Assembly (NCBI RefSeq): GCF_014656545.1
Contig: NZ_BNDS01000029.1
Location: forward strand, 1,872-58,568
Source of the DNA: Neobacillus kokaensis
GTDB taxonomy: Bacteria > Bacillota > Bacilli > Bacillales > Cytobacillaceae
Length of the DNA: 56,697 nucleotides
Direction of reading: 5' to 3'
Shown: positions 35,020 through 44,061 of the stretch, one piece after another
Numbering within the stretch: position 1 is the stretch's first letter
Layout: each line of letters opens with the position of its first letter
The notes under the pieces: generated by a model
What the model saw: only the letters and a program-made list of their open reading frames with translations
Told to the model about the DNA's origin: nothing
The model's database searches: none
Program-made: the position numbers and the translations under genes

Positions 35020-35976
35020 TTAGTCAAACAAGGTGCTTACAGACTGCTCTTCATGAATCCGAATAATAGCCTCCGCGATTAACGGTGCCACTGATAAACT
35101 TTTAATTTTTTCAATCTTTTTCTCTTCCGCAAGCGCAATGGAATTCGTTACAACTAATTCCTTAATTTTTGAATTTTGAATCCGTTCAATTGCCGGGCCA
35201 GACAATACTGGATGGGTACAGCTGGCATACACTTCTTTCGCCCCATTTTCTACGAGTGCATTGGCTGCAAGCGTAATAGTACCGGCAGTATCAATAATAT
35301 CATCAATCAAAATGGCAATTTTCCCTTCGATATTACCGACAATATTCATTACTTCTGCTACATTCGGTCTTGGACGGCGTTTGTCAATAATAGCGATTGG
35401 CGCTTTTAGGCGCTCCGCCATTTTCCTTGCCCGTGTTACACCGCCATGGTCAGGAGAAACTACTACAATGTCACCGTTTAATTGACGGTTTTTAAAATAA
35501 TCAGATAAAATCGGCACACCCATTAAGTGATCAATTGGAATGTCGAAGAAACCTTGGATTTGTGGCGCGTGTAAATCAAGTGTCAGAACTCGTGTTGCAC
35601 CCGCAGTCTCAAGCAGGTTCGCTACTAATTTCGCAGTAATTGGCTCACGGGCACGTGCTTTCCGGTCCTGACGGGCATATCCGTAATACGGCATAACAAT
35701 ATTAATCGTTTTCGCTGATGCTCGTTTTAATGCATCAATCATGATTAATAATTCCATTAGGTTTTCATTGACCGGCTGGCTGGTGGATTGAATGACGTAT
35801 ACATTGCAGCCGCGGACACTTTCCTCGATGTTAATTTGAATTTCTCCGTCACTGAATCTGTGTACAGAACATCTTCCTAGTTCAACACCGATTTCTTTTG
35901 CAATTTCCTGCGCCAACGGCTGATTGGAGTTTAAACTAAATAGCTTTATTTTTGGATCTAAATATTGATTTGACAT
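35020..35976 (-). CDS. prs: Ribose-phosphate pyrophosphokinase
   Basis: Makes PRPP from ribose 5-phosphate and ATP for purine, pyrimidine, histidine and tryptophan synthesis. 318 residues with FSDGEIQINIEESVRG, the RQDRKARAREPI flexible loop, the Mg-PRPP signature DLHAPQIQGFFDIP, and the phosphate loops VVSPDHGGVTRAR and ILIDDIIDTAGT. Follows glmU by 21 nt in the conserved glmU-prs operon. Confidence 0.97.
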   Translation of the reverse strand: MSNQYLDPKIKLFSLNSNQPLAQEIAKEIGVELGRCSVHRFSDGEIQINIEESVRGCNVYVIQSTSQPVNENLMELLIMIDALKRASAKTINIVMPYYGYARQDRKARAREPITAKLVANLLETAGATRVLTLDLHAPQIQGFFDIPIDHLMGVPILSDYFKNRQLNGDIVVVSPDHGGVTRARKMAERLKAPIAIIDKRRPRPNVAEVMNIVGNIEGKIAILIDDIIDTAGTITLAANALVENGAKEVYASCTHPVLSGPAIERIQNSKIKELVVTNSIALAEEKKIEKIKSLSVAPLIAEAIIRIHEEQSVSTLFD

Positions 35977-35997
35977 GGTGGCCCTCCGTTAATAGTC

Positions 35998-37371
35998 TTA
36001 TTTCTTTAGATTTAACTTGTTTACGTAATTTTCCTTATTCACTTGATGTGCACGGGCGATCGACAATGCCTTTCCAGGTACGTCCTTTGTAATGGTTGAA
36101 CCGGCTGCCACATATGCCCCTTTGCCGATTGTAACAGGAGCTACTAAATTTGAATTACAGCCAATAAAGACATCGTCTTCAATTTTGGTTAAGAATTTAT
36201 TCTTTCCATCATAGTTTACGGTAATAGAACCGCAGCCAATATTTACACCGCTTCCGACTTCAGCGTCCCCAATATAACTTAAGTGGGAGGCTTTGCTTCC
36301 AGTTCCAAAAACAGCCTTTTTAATTTCAACAAAGTTGCCCACTTTTACATCATTTTGAAGCTCTGATTCAGGGCGAATATGGGCAAAAGGTCCAATATTA
36401 ACCTGGTCACCAATTAAGCTTTTAAATGCAGCCGATTGCCGGATTACTGTGCCATCGCCAACTTTGCAAGACTCTATTTCAGAATGAGGGCCAATCTGGC
36501 AATCTCCACCTATTATTGTGCTGCCTTTTATTATCGTTCCTGGATAAATCACTGTATCCTGGCCAATTGTCACTTCAGCTTCAATATAAGTGTTTTCTGG
36601 GTCGATGATGGTTACACCGTTACGCATATGACCTTCGTTAATACGAGCACGCATAATCCGCTCTGCCTCTGCCAAAGCAACTCGGTCATTTACCCCTAAG
36701 GTTTCATCAAAATCATCTGTCTGGAAGGCGGAAACGATTTCCCCTTGTTTTTTCAAAATTTCAATGACATCTGGTAAATAGTATTCCCCTTGCACATTAT
36801 CATTTGAAACATTTTTTAACGCTTCAAATAAGGCAATATTGTCAAAGCAGTACGTTCCGGTATTGATTTCGTTAATTTCCCGCTCGCTATCCGAAGCATC
36901 TTTATGCTCGACAATTTTTTCAACATGACCGTTCTCGTTTCGAACAATACGCCCGTAACCAGTTGGATCTGCAATTCTTGCCGTAAGAATGGTTGCTTTC
37001 GCGCCTGTCTCTTCATGCTGCTTAAAGAGCGCTTCCATTGTTTTTGCTTTGATTAATGGCGTGTCGCCGCAGACAACAATAGTCACTCCTTCTTTCCCTG
37101 CTAAATCTCCCTCAGCCTGCATAACAGCATGGGCTGTACCAAGCTGCTTCTCCTGCAATGCGTATTGAGACGTGTCACCTAATTGTGCTTTTACCTTTTC
37201 AGCACCATGGCCAATAATGGTGACCATTTCTTCTATATTAAGCTCTTTCACTTGGTCCACTACATGCTGAACCATCGGTTTGCCGCATACTGGGTGTAAA
37301 ACTTTATAAAGCTTTGATTTCATCCGCGTTCCTTGTCCGGCGGCTAAAATCACAGCATAACGATTAGACAT
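35998..37371 (-). CDS. glmU: Bifunctional GlcNAc-1-P uridyltransferase / GlcN-1-P acetyltransferase
   Basis: Makes UDP-N-acetylglucosamine, the first committed cell-wall precursor. The N-terminal uridyltransferase half has LAAGQGTRMKSKL (about 9-21) and VVCGDTPLI. The C-terminal half from about residue 250 is a left-handed beta-helix of hexapeptide repeats (IGPFAHIRPES, VKVGNFVEIKKAVFGTGSKA, SYIGDAEVG). At 457 residues it is complete. GGAGG lies before the ATG. Confidence 0.97.
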   Translation of the reverse strand: MSNRYAVILAAGQGTRMKSKLYKVLHPVCGKPMVQHVVDQVKELNIEEMVTIIGHGAEKVKAQLGDTSQYALQEKQLGTAHAVMQAEGDLAGKEGVTIVVCGDTPLIKAKTMEALFKQHEETGAKATILTARIADPTGYGRIVRNENGHVEKIVEHKDASDSEREINEINTGTYCFDNIALFEALKNVSNDNVQGEYYLPDVIEILKKQGEIVSAFQTDDFDETLGVNDRVALAEAERIMRARINEGHMRNGVTIIDPENTYIEAEVTIGQDTVIYPGTIIKGSTIIGGDCQIGPHSEIESCKVGDGTVIRQSAAFKSLIGDQVNIGPFAHIRPESELQNDVKVGNFVEIKKAVFGTGSKASHLSYIGDAEVGSGVNIGCGSITVNYDGKNKFLTKIEDDVFIGCNSNLVAPVTIGKGAYVAAGSTITKDVPGKALSIARAHQVNKENYVNKLNLKK

Positions 37372-37409
37372 GGACAGTCCTCCATTTTATCCTTTTTATC
37401 CATTATAAA

Positions 37410-37438
37410 ATATTATCGTAAACGGAGACTCATTTCAA
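37410..37438 (-). promoter_or_regulatory. Candidate sigma-A promoter for glmU-prs
   Basis: Minus-strand TTGAAA (37438-37433), 17-nt spacer, TAATAT (37415-37410), about 39 nt before glmU. Confidence 0.55.
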
Positions 37439-37542
37439 GGAATGAACGACAGTAGGACAAATTTGCCATTTTTTATCGTTGAAGAATAATAGCGGGGGGT
37501 ATTTCGAGGTGTATCATTTACATAGGTTTCATTTTTTGCACA

Positions 37543-37572
37543 ATAAAAAGAGCCTTCAGAGAAGAAAGGCCC
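37543..37572 (-). terminator. Terminator after spoVG
   Basis: Stem GGGCCTT/AAGGCTC with a G-U pair (37550-37556, 37566-37572), followed on the minus strand by TTTTTATTG. Confidence 0.7.
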
Positions 37573-37588
37573 TAGTTGTTTTCGATCC

Positions 37589-37879
37589 TCAGGAAGCTCC
37601 GGCTTCTTCAAATTCTACTTCTAATTCACCTAAGCGGTGGTACTCAGCCAATACAGCTTCTTGGATTTTTCCGCGTGTTCCTGAATTAATAGGATGCGCG
37701 ATATCGCGGAATTCCCCATCAGGAGTACGTTTGCTTGGCATTGCGACAAATAAACCGTTGTTGCCATCAATTACACGAATGTCGTGGACAACGAATTCAT
37801 TATCTAAAGTGATTGAAGCAATTGCCCGCATACGACCATCCGTATTTACGCGGCGTAATCTTACGTCAGTTACTTCCAT
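37589..37879 (-). CDS. spoVG: Septation / RNA-binding regulator SpoVG
   Basis: Small nucleic-acid-binding regulator of division, envelope and sporulation functions. 96 residues from MEVTDVRLRR through GLFVAMPSKRTPDGEFRDIAHPI, nearly invariant in the family. The ATG at 37879 follows AAGGGTGTGAG; the ten extra upstream residues in frame have no ribosome site. The upstream region has an AGGAAT/GAAT pair loosely like a sigma-H promoter (about 37930-37955) beneath an AT-rich tract, which would suit the sigma-H and AbrB control known in B. subtilis. Confidence 0.95.
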   Translation of the reverse strand: MEVTDVRLRRVNTDGRMRAIASITLDNEFVVHDIRVIDGNNGLFVAMPSKRTPDGEFRDIAHPINSGTRGKIQEAVLAEYHRLGELEVEFEEAGAS

Positions 37880-38070
37880 GTGCTCACACCCTTTTCCTAA
37901 TGATAACAAGCTAGTTTAATAATTCAACAATACCCGCCTGCATTCCTTCTTTATTTTTAAATTTTTTTGAAAAATAAAGCCGAAATAGTGAACATTTGTA
38001 AAAACTGGCTTATATTTAACAAAACGCAGGAATAAACATAGAAAAAGGATGATTTTTTATTCTTTTATTT

Positions 38071-38445
38071 TTATTTGATTAATGCAATGACTTCGATTTC
38101 AACTAACACATCTTTTGGTAACCGGGCAACTTCGACACAGGAGCGTGCTGGTTTATGAGCTGAGAAGTATTCACTATATACTTCATTAAGGTCTGCAAAT
38201 TCATCCATATTTTTAATAAACACGGTTGCCTTTACCACTGTTTCTAGTGATGCACCTGCAGCCTCAAGTAGACCCTTTAAATTTTGAAATACTTGGTGTG
38301 TCTGTTCTTTAATTCCGCCCCCGATAAGCGTGCCTTCTGCTGTCAGAGGAATTTGACCTGAGCTGTAAAACATATTTCCTGCGATAATTCCTTGTGAATA
38401 TGGACCAATGGCAGCTGGTGCTTGATTTGTTTGTACATACTTCAT
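38071..38445 (-). CDS. ridA: RidA-family enamine/imine deaminase
   Basis: Hydrolyses reactive 2-aminoacrylate-type imines from PLP enzymes (YabJ in B. subtilis, linked to purine control). 124 residues starting MKYVQTNQAPAAIGPYSQGI; the active arginine is in the C-terminal PARSCVEVARLPKDVLVEIE. The ATG at 38445 is 7-8 nt after GGGGG; the 16-residue upstream frame overlaps purR and is rejected. Lies 16 nt after purR. Confidence 0.94.
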   Translation of the reverse strand: MKYVQTNQAPAAIGPYSQGIIAGNMFYSSGQIPLTAEGTLIGGGIKEQTHQVFQNLKGLLEAAGASLETVVKATVFIKNMDEFADLNEVYSEYFSAHKPARSCVEVARLPKDVLVEIEVIALIK

Positions 38446-38461
38446 TGTGATTTCCCCCACT

Positions 38462-39280
38462 CTACTTTGTAAAATAATTTCCTTCATGAACATTAATCTT
38501 TTTTTCTTTTACATCAACATCTGATAATTTGACAAGCGATAAATAATCGTCAACAAGACGCTCTTCTGTCTTTTCTGCTTCGACTAAGACAGCAATCCCG
38601 GCTAAATGAGCATTAAATTCCTCAAGCATGCTGATCATCCCAATGACAGTACCGCCGGCCTTCATAAAGTCATCAACAATTAATACATTAGAGTCGTGCT
38701 TAATGCTTCTCTTTGAGAGTACCATCGTCTGGATTCTCTTAGCTGAACCAGAAACATAATTAATGCTTACTGTCGGTCCCTCTGTTACCTTACTGTCCCT
38801 TCTTACCATGACAACCGGAACATTTAACTGGCTGGCAACGGCATAAGCGAGCGGTATTCCTTTTGTTGCAATCGTCAATACGACATCAATCTTTGTATCA
38901 GCATAGGCTGATGCAATAATTCGGCCAGCATTTTGCACAACCTGGGGGTTCCCTAAAATATCTGTCATATACAAATACCCGCCAGGTAACAGCCGCTCAG
39001 GGTCCGCAATTAACTCACAAAGTTCTTTTACAAAAGGTTTTGCTTCTTCCATGCTGACTTTCACAAAAAACTTTACCCCGCCAGCAGCACCAGGAACGGT
39101 TTGCAGCGTGCCGATTCCTCTTTGCTCAAATGTTTCCTTCACAATGGCCAAATCCTCACTGATAGAGGACTTTGCAGATGAATAACGCTCGGCAAAAAAG
39201 GTAAGCGGCACTAACTGGCGCGGATGATCCAGTAAATAATTTGTCATATCAATCAAACGTTCACTGCGGCGAAATTTCAT
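38462..39280 (-). CDS. purR: Purine operon repressor PurR
   Basis: PRPP-responsive repressor of purine genes. The N-terminal winged helix (about 1-70: RRSERLIDMTNYLLDHP, YSSAKSSISEDLAIVK) is fused to a phosphoribosyltransferase-like domain whose PRPP loop VLIVDDFMKAGGT is intact. 272 residues, normal. I found no clear PurBox in the 234-nt leader. Confidence 0.95.
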   Translation of the reverse strand: MKFRRSERLIDMTNYLLDHPRQLVPLTFFAERYSSAKSSISEDLAIVKETFEQRGIGTLQTVPGAAGGVKFFVKVSMEEAKPFVKELCELIADPERLLPGGYLYMTDILGNPQVVQNAGRIIASAYADTKIDVVLTIATKGIPLAYAVASQLNVPVVMVRRDSKVTEGPTVSINYVSGSAKRIQTMVLSKRSIKHDSNVLIVDDFMKAGGTVIGMISMLEEFNAHLAGIAVLVEAEKTEERLVDDYLSLVKLSDVDVKEKKINVHEGNYFTK

Positions 39281-39298
39281 AACAATCCTCCAAAACCG

Positions 39299-39480
39299 GT
39301 ATGGCGCTCTACGCCACTTTTACTATGGAAATTTATTCAGCGCTCTACGCCTTGCCAATAAGGCGGTGCGGGCAGGGCTAGGATTAACTTTAATCAAGTC
39401 TGCAAAAAATAATCTTCGCTCAACTTGGCTAAACTAATTCTATTATGCGGCGCTCCGCCCCTTTTCCATTCAAAACCGTA
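39299..39480. repeat. Cluster of short GC palindromes upstream of purR
   Basis: The ispE-purR gap holds three short units of the type GGCGCTCTACGCC (39303-39315), AGCGCTCTACGCC (39339-39351) and GGCGCTCCGCC (39449-39459). It is flanked by near-direct repeats CAAAACCGGTAT (about 39291) and CAAAACCGTATA (about 39471). It looks like a decayed dispersed repeat, or a leader able to form several hairpins. No gene is supported. Confidence 0.45.
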
Positions 39481-39514
39481 TATTCTAATTAAAGAATACT
39501 ATTAATGTGCGCTT

Positions 39515-40384
39515 TTAATCAAGTGTGTGTCTTTCCCCAAGCATTCTTACTGCAAAAACCTGGTCACAAAATCCTCTTAAACCGTTATAAATTCGATGCA
39601 TCCTCGAGTCATGCTGAACAAGTCCAAAAACTGTCGGACCGCTGCCGCTCATAAGAACGGCATCTGCACCAAAACGTTTCATCTGTTCCTTTATCTGTGC
39701 CACTTCAGGGTGAAGGTTTAATGTGACGTCTTCTAATACATTACCAACATTGTTACAAACCTTTTGATAATCGTGATGCTGAATCGCTTCAATCATGGCG
39801 CCAATATCCGGATGCTCGGTCCCGCTGATATTCAGCTTTCTATAGACTTCAGCTGTAGAAACGCCAATGAACGGCTTTGCGAGGATGACCCAGCACGTAG
39901 GAGGTGCAGGCAGTTCCGTAATAATTTCTCCTCTTCCTTTGGCTAAAGCTGTACCGCCATACACACAAAATGATACATCAGAACCAATTTCACTTCCAAG
40001 CTCCGCCAGCTCCTCTAAAGTTAAGCCAAGATCCCACAGCTTATTTAAACCTCTCAACGTGGCAGCAGCATCACTGCTTCCTCCTGCAAGCCCAGCAGCA
40101 ACCGGAATCGTTTTTTCAATGGTAATGACGACACCCTTTTTTACTTGAAAACGATCCTTTAACAACTGTGCAGCTTGAAAGGCTAAATTACGCTGATCGT
40201 CTGGAACGTATCGATTGTGGGAAAGAATATGTATTTTATCCTGATTTAATAAAGAAAGCTCCACTCGATCTGCTAAATCAATCGTGGTCATAATCATCTC
40301 AACCTCATGATATCCATCAGGCCGTTTATGTAAAACATCCAATGCTAAATTTATTTTAGCCGGTGCTTTGACTAAAAGCTTCAC
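39515..40384 (-). CDS. ispE: 4-diphosphocytidyl-2-C-methyl-D-erythritol kinase
   Basis: GHMP kinase of the non-mevalonate isoprenoid pathway. KAPAKINLALDVLHKRPDGYHE opens the protein and the glycine-rich ATP loop is PVAAGLAGGSSDAAATLRGL. The C-terminal SGSGPTVFGL completes the active site. 289 residues from a GTG at 40384, chosen because AGGTGG lies 7-8 nt before it and it gives the family start. Confidence 0.95.
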   Translation of the reverse strand: MKLLVKAPAKINLALDVLHKRPDGYHEVEMIMTTIDLADRVELSLLNQDKIHILSHNRYVPDDQRNLAFQAAQLLKDRFQVKKGVVITIEKTIPVAAGLAGGSSDAAATLRGLNKLWDLGLTLEELAELGSEIGSDVSFCVYGGTALAKGRGEIITELPAPPTCWVILAKPFIGVSTAEVYRKLNISGTEHPDIGAMIEAIQHHDYQKVCNNVGNVLEDVTLNLHPEVAQIKEQMKRFGADAVLMSGSGPTVFGLVQHDSRMHRIYNGLRGFCDQVFAVRMLGERHTLD

Positions 40385-40588
40385 GCTCGTCCACCTACTT
40401 TTTTTCCGCTTCATTTTTTGTCCTATTTTACCACAAAATGTACAATGTAAGACGTAGATTATTGATTCCTGTTAAATTTAATATTTTATCATTAGTTTTC
40501 CAATGAAAAAAGTCATTCTCCCTGGTGTTAATATGTTGATTCCCGCTTTATCATCATATTTACAAATATCAATTACTTTAACACATTT

Positions 40589-40622
40589 AAAAAACATAAA
40601 GACCGGAGAAAATTCCCCGGCC
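40589..40622 (-). terminator. Terminator after sspF
   Basis: 8-bp stem with two G-U pairs (40601-40608 with 40615-40622), followed on the minus strand by TTTATGTTTTTT. Confidence 0.75.
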
Positions 40623-40679
40623 TAGCTGTGGTAAATTGTTTGTTTATTGAATAGCTTATAACGCCTTCAAGGACTAAGA

Positions 40680-40862
40680 TTATTGAGGGCCCCGACCTGC
40701 AATTTGCTGTTCTGCAAGTTCTATCGCTCGTTTCACCATATTCCCTGCATCTCTGGCGCGAATACCGCCCCATCCCTCTCTTTGAACAACTTCGTAAAAG
40801 CCAAGATCCTTCGCCAGCTCTTCCTTAAACTGATCGGACATAATGCCTCTTCTTCTGCCCAC
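40680..40862 (-). CDS. sspF: Small acid-soluble spore protein SspF (alpha/beta-type family)
   Basis: 60-residue spore DNA-binding protein: MGRRRGIMSDQFKEELAKDL, then WGGIRARDAGNMVKRAIELAEQQ, matching B. subtilis SspF by recollection. The GTG start at 40862 follows GGAAGGGG. Upstream, a perfect sigma-G-type -10 CATACTA (about 40893-40899) is present, but I see no good -35 at 17-18 nt. Confidence 0.93.
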   Translation of the reverse strand: MGRRRGIMSDQFKEELAKDLGFYEVVQREGWGGIRARDAGNMVKRAIELAEQQIAGRGPQ

Positions 40863-40972
40863 TTAAACAACCCCTTCCTTACCACAGTATCTTTAGTATG
40901 GGGATTATACATAACTTTCATTATAGCCAAAAATAGCTATATAGCGCTTCAGCCTTTCTTCCTTAAGAATAA

Positions 40973-41002
40973 GCAAAAAGCAGTAAACATATGTTTACTG
41001 CT
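40973..41002 (-). terminator. Terminator after veg
   Basis: Near-perfect palindrome AGCAGTAAACATATGTTTACTGCT (40979-41002), then TTTTTGC on the minus strand. Confidence 0.85.
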
Positions 41003-41018
41003 GCCCATTGCTTATATT

Positions 41019-41282
41019 CTAACTTAACGCTGCATGTCCTGCTGCATCTTCATAGAAGGTAATTTGGACTGTTTCCGTCAGCACATCAGCATAGCTGTAG
41101 GAAACTCGTTCAAAAGCATTTTCCTCCTGATCTAATTCAATTACAAAAACAGAAGGGTAAGTTTCGGCAAGTACACCTGAACGTTCAATTGTTTTCCGAC
41201 GTCCTCCATTTGCCTTTAGCAACAATCTCTTCCCTAAATTTGAATCCAGGGCCTTTTTGATATCCGCTAAGGTTTTAGTCAT
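41019..41282 (-). CDS. veg: Veg protein (biofilm-related, DUF1021)
   Basis: 87-residue protein of the Veg family, beginning MTKTLADIKKALDSNLGKRL and with KANGGRRKTIERSG, an SH3-like fold. In B. subtilis Veg is abundantly made and stimulates biofilm genes by countering SinR. The ATG at 41282 follows GTGAGG; the frame is open further up but runs into the promoter region. Two strong promoters drive it. Confidence 0.93.
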   Translation of the reverse strand: MTKTLADIKKALDSNLGKRLLLKANGGRRKTIERSGVLAETYPSVFVIELDQEENAFERVSYSYADVLTETVQITFYEDAAGHAALS

Positions 41283-41304
41283 TCGGTCCACCTCACTAAT
41301 GTAA

Positions 41305-41375
41305 AGTATAACACACTGACACAATCCTGTCAAACAAAAATATAAATTATATCAGTCCAACAAAAAGTTTGTCAA
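41305..41375 (-). promoter_or_regulatory. Tandem consensus sigma-A promoters of veg
   Basis: Distal: TTGACA (41375-41370), 18 nt, TATAAT (41351-41346). Proximal: TTGACA (41333-41328), 17 nt, TATACT (41310-41305). Both on the minus strand. The tandem arrangement of the strong B. subtilis veg promoters is kept. Confidence 0.9.
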
Positions 41376-41451
41376 TATATTTTATTCTACTTTTATTTCT
41401 AAATTTCAACATTTCTTATCATTGCCTTAATTGTCGGAAATATGTAACCTG

Positions 41452-41508
41452 AAAAAAATAAAAAAGCGGGGAGCAGAGTAATGGAAATGGAATTTATATT
41501 CTGCCCCC
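41452..41508 (-). terminator. Terminator after yabG
   Basis: 10-bp stem GGGGGGCAGA/TCTGCTCCCC with one G-U pair (41467-41476, 41499-41508) and a long loop, then GCTTTTTTATTTTTTT on the minus strand. On the plus strand it is followed by T7, so it may work both ways. Confidence 0.8.
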
Positions 41509-41515
41509 CCTTTTT

Positions 41516-42400
41516 TTATTCTTCATCATCTTGAACTGGGTTATAAGGCATTCCGGTTCTTAGAACGCCTCTTGTTTCAATTCCGCCTAATCCTTTCTCA
41601 CCTGTAAGAGTATTCCTTAGGACGTCCCAAACATTAATCCGCTCCATAAATGGAGTAAAGCTTATTTTTGCTACGATATAAACTAGGTCCAGGGCATGTA
41701 TGTTTATTCTTGAGGGTGAACTGGCAAAGTTAGCCCCTGCGTGTATGAGCGATTCAAAGTGGGATTGGCAGGCACCTGCAAAAATAACTAATTGATCTAA
41801 ATGAGGTACTTTTTTGCGGGCCTCTTTGACCGTTTGCACAAAATGTTTTGAATGGCGATACGCATTAATATCTGTTATCTTCCCCTTTGCTTTAGAATAG
41901 GCATCATGACCTGTAATGACAATAATGTCAGGCCGGTAATAGTCTATCAATCCGCCGATTTTAGCTGGCATTTCTTTTTCATTACAATGAATTCCTAAAA
42001 CAGGCACACCGACTTTTTCATAAAGGGTCATACATTTTTTTAAATAAGATGGGTCCCCGTCAAGATGAAGCACCTTTCCGGGTATTTGAAAATAGCTGCT
42101 CGATTTTACATAACCGCCTGTCGCTTCATATTCCTGCCTCTCCCTCAGCAGGTCAACATCCTGTGTAAACAGCCTTAAGGACTGTTCTTCGAGTGTCCTA
42201 TACTCCTTTGAAAGCTTTTGCCTTTCACTAGGATTAATCAACATTAAATCATTGTATGGAGCATCTGCACACAGGCGAAAGTCTTCCCCATATAAAAATG
42301 CAACCTTCTGGCCGTTTATTGTTTGTATATCAATCACGCGAAACAAGAGGTCACAATTGTATGAACGTCTGCCGACAATATCGTTTATTTTTATATCCAC
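41516..42400 (-). CDS. yabG: Sporulation-specific protease YabG
   Basis: Cysteine-type protease that trims spore coat proteins such as SafA and SpoIVA late in sporulation. About 294 residues; the YabG family pattern includes DIIVITGHDAYSKAKG, YRHSKHFVQTVKEARK, VIFAGACQSHFESLI and GANFASSPSRINIHALDLV. The histidine in TGHD and cysteine in GACQS are likely catalytic. GGAGTG abuts a GTG at 42409 but is 8 nt before the GTG at 42400, chosen here. Confidence 0.93.
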   Translation of the reverse strand: MDIKINDIVGRRSYNCDLLFRVIDIQTINGQKVAFLYGEDFRLCADAPYNDLMLINPSERQKLSKEYRTLEEQSLRLFTQDVDLLRERQEYEATGGYVKSSSYFQIPGKVLHLDGDPSYLKKCMTLYEKVGVPVLGIHCNEKEMPAKIGGLIDYYRPDIIVITGHDAYSKAKGKITDINAYRHSKHFVQTVKEARKKVPHLDQLVIFAGACQSHFESLIHAGANFASSPSRINIHALDLVYIVAKISFTPFMERINVWDVLRNTLTGEKGLGGIETRGVLRTGMPYNPVQDDEE

Positions 42401-42494
42401 TGCCTTCACTCCAAATTAGACCAGCAAATAAGGCCTTGAATAAGGTTTCTTTCCATAGGCTATGCAGCGGTGAATGTCCACGTGAAAAAATCAA

Positions 42495-42519
42495 CAAAAA
42501 AAGACCTTTAAAAAGGTCT
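42495..42519 (-). terminator. Terminator after ksgA
   Basis: Perfect AGACCTTT/AAAGGTCT stem (42502-42519) overlapping the ksgA stop codon, then TTTTTTTG on the minus strand. Confidence 0.88.
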
Positions 42520-43396
42520 AGTGAAAATACGGATATAGTTGGTTGCTTAACCGGGCAAATTCAGCTATTGAAAGAGTCTCACCTCTTCTGGATGGTTCAA
42601 TTTCGCTCGCTTTTAATGCCTCGAGGATCTCTTCCTTTTTTTGTTTGCCATCAGGGAGCTGGCTTGTTAAATTATTCAGCAGGGTTTTTCTTCGCTGAGC
42701 AAAGCTTGCCCGTGTTACTTGAAAGAAGAATTGTTCATCCTTAACATTGACGGCTGGACTTTCTCTTCTTGTCAGCCTGATCACAGCGGAATCGACATTC
42801 GGCTGTGGGACAAAAACAGTTTTAGGAACAATCATGACCGTCTCAGCCTCTGTATAGTACTGTACAGCAATCGAAAGCGAGCCATAGTCCTTCGTCCCAG
42901 GCTGGGCGGAAATTCGGTCCGCCACCTCTTTTTGCAGCATACAGACGATTCCTCTAATTGGCAAAGCCTCTTCAAGCAGTTTCATAATAATTGGTGTTGT
43001 CACATAATAGGGTAAATTTGCAACAACCATAATATCCTCAAATTCCGGGAACTCTTCTCCAATTACCTGCTTAACATCGGCCTTTAACACATCGTTATGT
43101 ATAACTTTCACATTATCATACGGTCCTAATGTATCCGCCAAAATGGGCAGAAGCCTTTGGTCAATCTCGAACGCAACCACCTTTTTGCTAATGCGTGCCA
43201 GCTGTTCTGTAAGCGCCCCAATTCCAGGCCCGATCTCAATAGCACCAGACTGATCGGTAAGTTCGGCAAAGCTAACGATTTTTTTTAATATATTTGTATC
43301 AATTAAAAAGTTTTGTCCAAGACTTTTCTTAAAAGAAAAACCGTATTTTTCTAAGATTGCCCGTGTTCTCACCGGGGTGGCAATATCTTTATCCAT
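42518..43396 (-). CDS. ksgA: 16S rRNA dimethyladenosine transferase
   Basis: Dimethylates the two adenines of helix 45 in 16S rRNA late in 30S assembly. SAM-binding SLGQNFLIDTN and AIEIGPGIGALTEQL, catalytic NLPYYVTTPIIM. 292 residues from the ATG at 43396, fixed by AGGAGG upstream; this start lies 8 nt inside rnmV, the usual coupling of the pair. Confidence 0.96.
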   Translation of the reverse strand: MDKDIATPVRTRAILEKYGFSFKKSLGQNFLIDTNILKKIVSFAELTDQSGAIEIGPGIGALTEQLARISKKVVAFEIDQRLLPILADTLGPYDNVKVIHNDVLKADVKQVIGEEFPEFEDIMVVANLPYYVTTPIIMKLLEEALPIRGIVCMLQKEVADRISAQPGTKDYGSLSIAVQYYTEAETVMIVPKTVFVPQPNVDSAVIRLTRRESPAVNVKDEQFFFQVTRASFAQRRKTLLNNLTSQLPDGKQKKEEILEALKASEIEPSRRGETLSIAEFARLSNQLYPYFH

Positions 43397-43952
43397 TCCT
43401 TGCTTCCTCCTGACGAACAGCCGCCAATGCATCGACAAACTCTTGTTTGCTCACTTGAAACATCATTAATCGCTTATGAAGCTGTTTTCCGTTTGTATAT
43501 CCTATTTTTAACAATTTACCTAAATGAATGCGCCGCTCTTTCGCTCCTGGTCCGCCAACTAACCCTGCTGTAATTAGATCCTCCGGGGTAATCTCTTCCG
43601 CAATGTCTTCCCTCATCAGCTGGGCATCCTTTAAGGCTTCTATGATTGCCTCAGGACTGGCGTGTTCTACTCCAACGCCCCGTCCGCTTTTGGCAACGGC
43701 TGCTTCTTTAGGTAAAAAAGCATGTTTACAGCCCGGTACCTCGGCAGCAATTGTTTTTCTGATTTTTTCACCAGGATAATCCGGGTCAGTAAAAATAATC
43801 ACTCCTCTTGTTTCTTGTGCGCGTTTAACCTTTTCGATTGTCATTTGATTTACGGCTGAACCGTTTGTTTCAATTGTATCAGCATCAACAGCCCTTCTAA
43901 TCGCTGTTGTATCATCCTTGCCTTCCACAACAATTATTTCTTGAATACGCAT
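43389..43952 (-). CDS. rnmV: Ribonuclease M5
   Basis: Matures 5S rRNA from its precursor. Toprim domain: IIVVEGKDDTTAI with the catalytic glutamate and IIFTDPDYPGEKIR with the DxD pair. A C-terminal 5S-interaction region completes 187 residues. GGAGGAATA precedes the ATG; ksgA overlaps its 3' end. Confidence 0.96.
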   Translation of the reverse strand: MRIQEIIVVEGKDDTTAIRRAVDADTIETNGSAVNQMTIEKVKRAQETRGVIIFTDPDYPGEKIRKTIAAEVPGCKHAFLPKEAAVAKSGRGVGVEHASPEAIIEALKDAQLMREDIAEEITPEDLITAGLVGGPGAKERRIHLGKLLKIGYTNGKQLHKRLMMFQVSKQEFVDALAAVRQEEARNG

Positions 43953-44061
43953 TATTCCTCCAAAAAATTTAAAAATTGAAAAAAAACTGAAACATTTTTG
44001 TAATGTCCATCGTCTATATTACTGAAACGATTCATACAATAAAGTATAATTAAGTTTACAC

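Noticed and set aside
42474..42490. A second parS-like CACGTG sequence downstream of yabG's start
   Set aside because: Only about 12 of 16 positions match; the left half is wrong, so ParB binding is unlikely.
42256..42744. A 162-residue plus-strand frame opposite yabG and ksgA
   Set aside because: It crosses two real genes and a terminator on the other strand; it is an antisense shadow.
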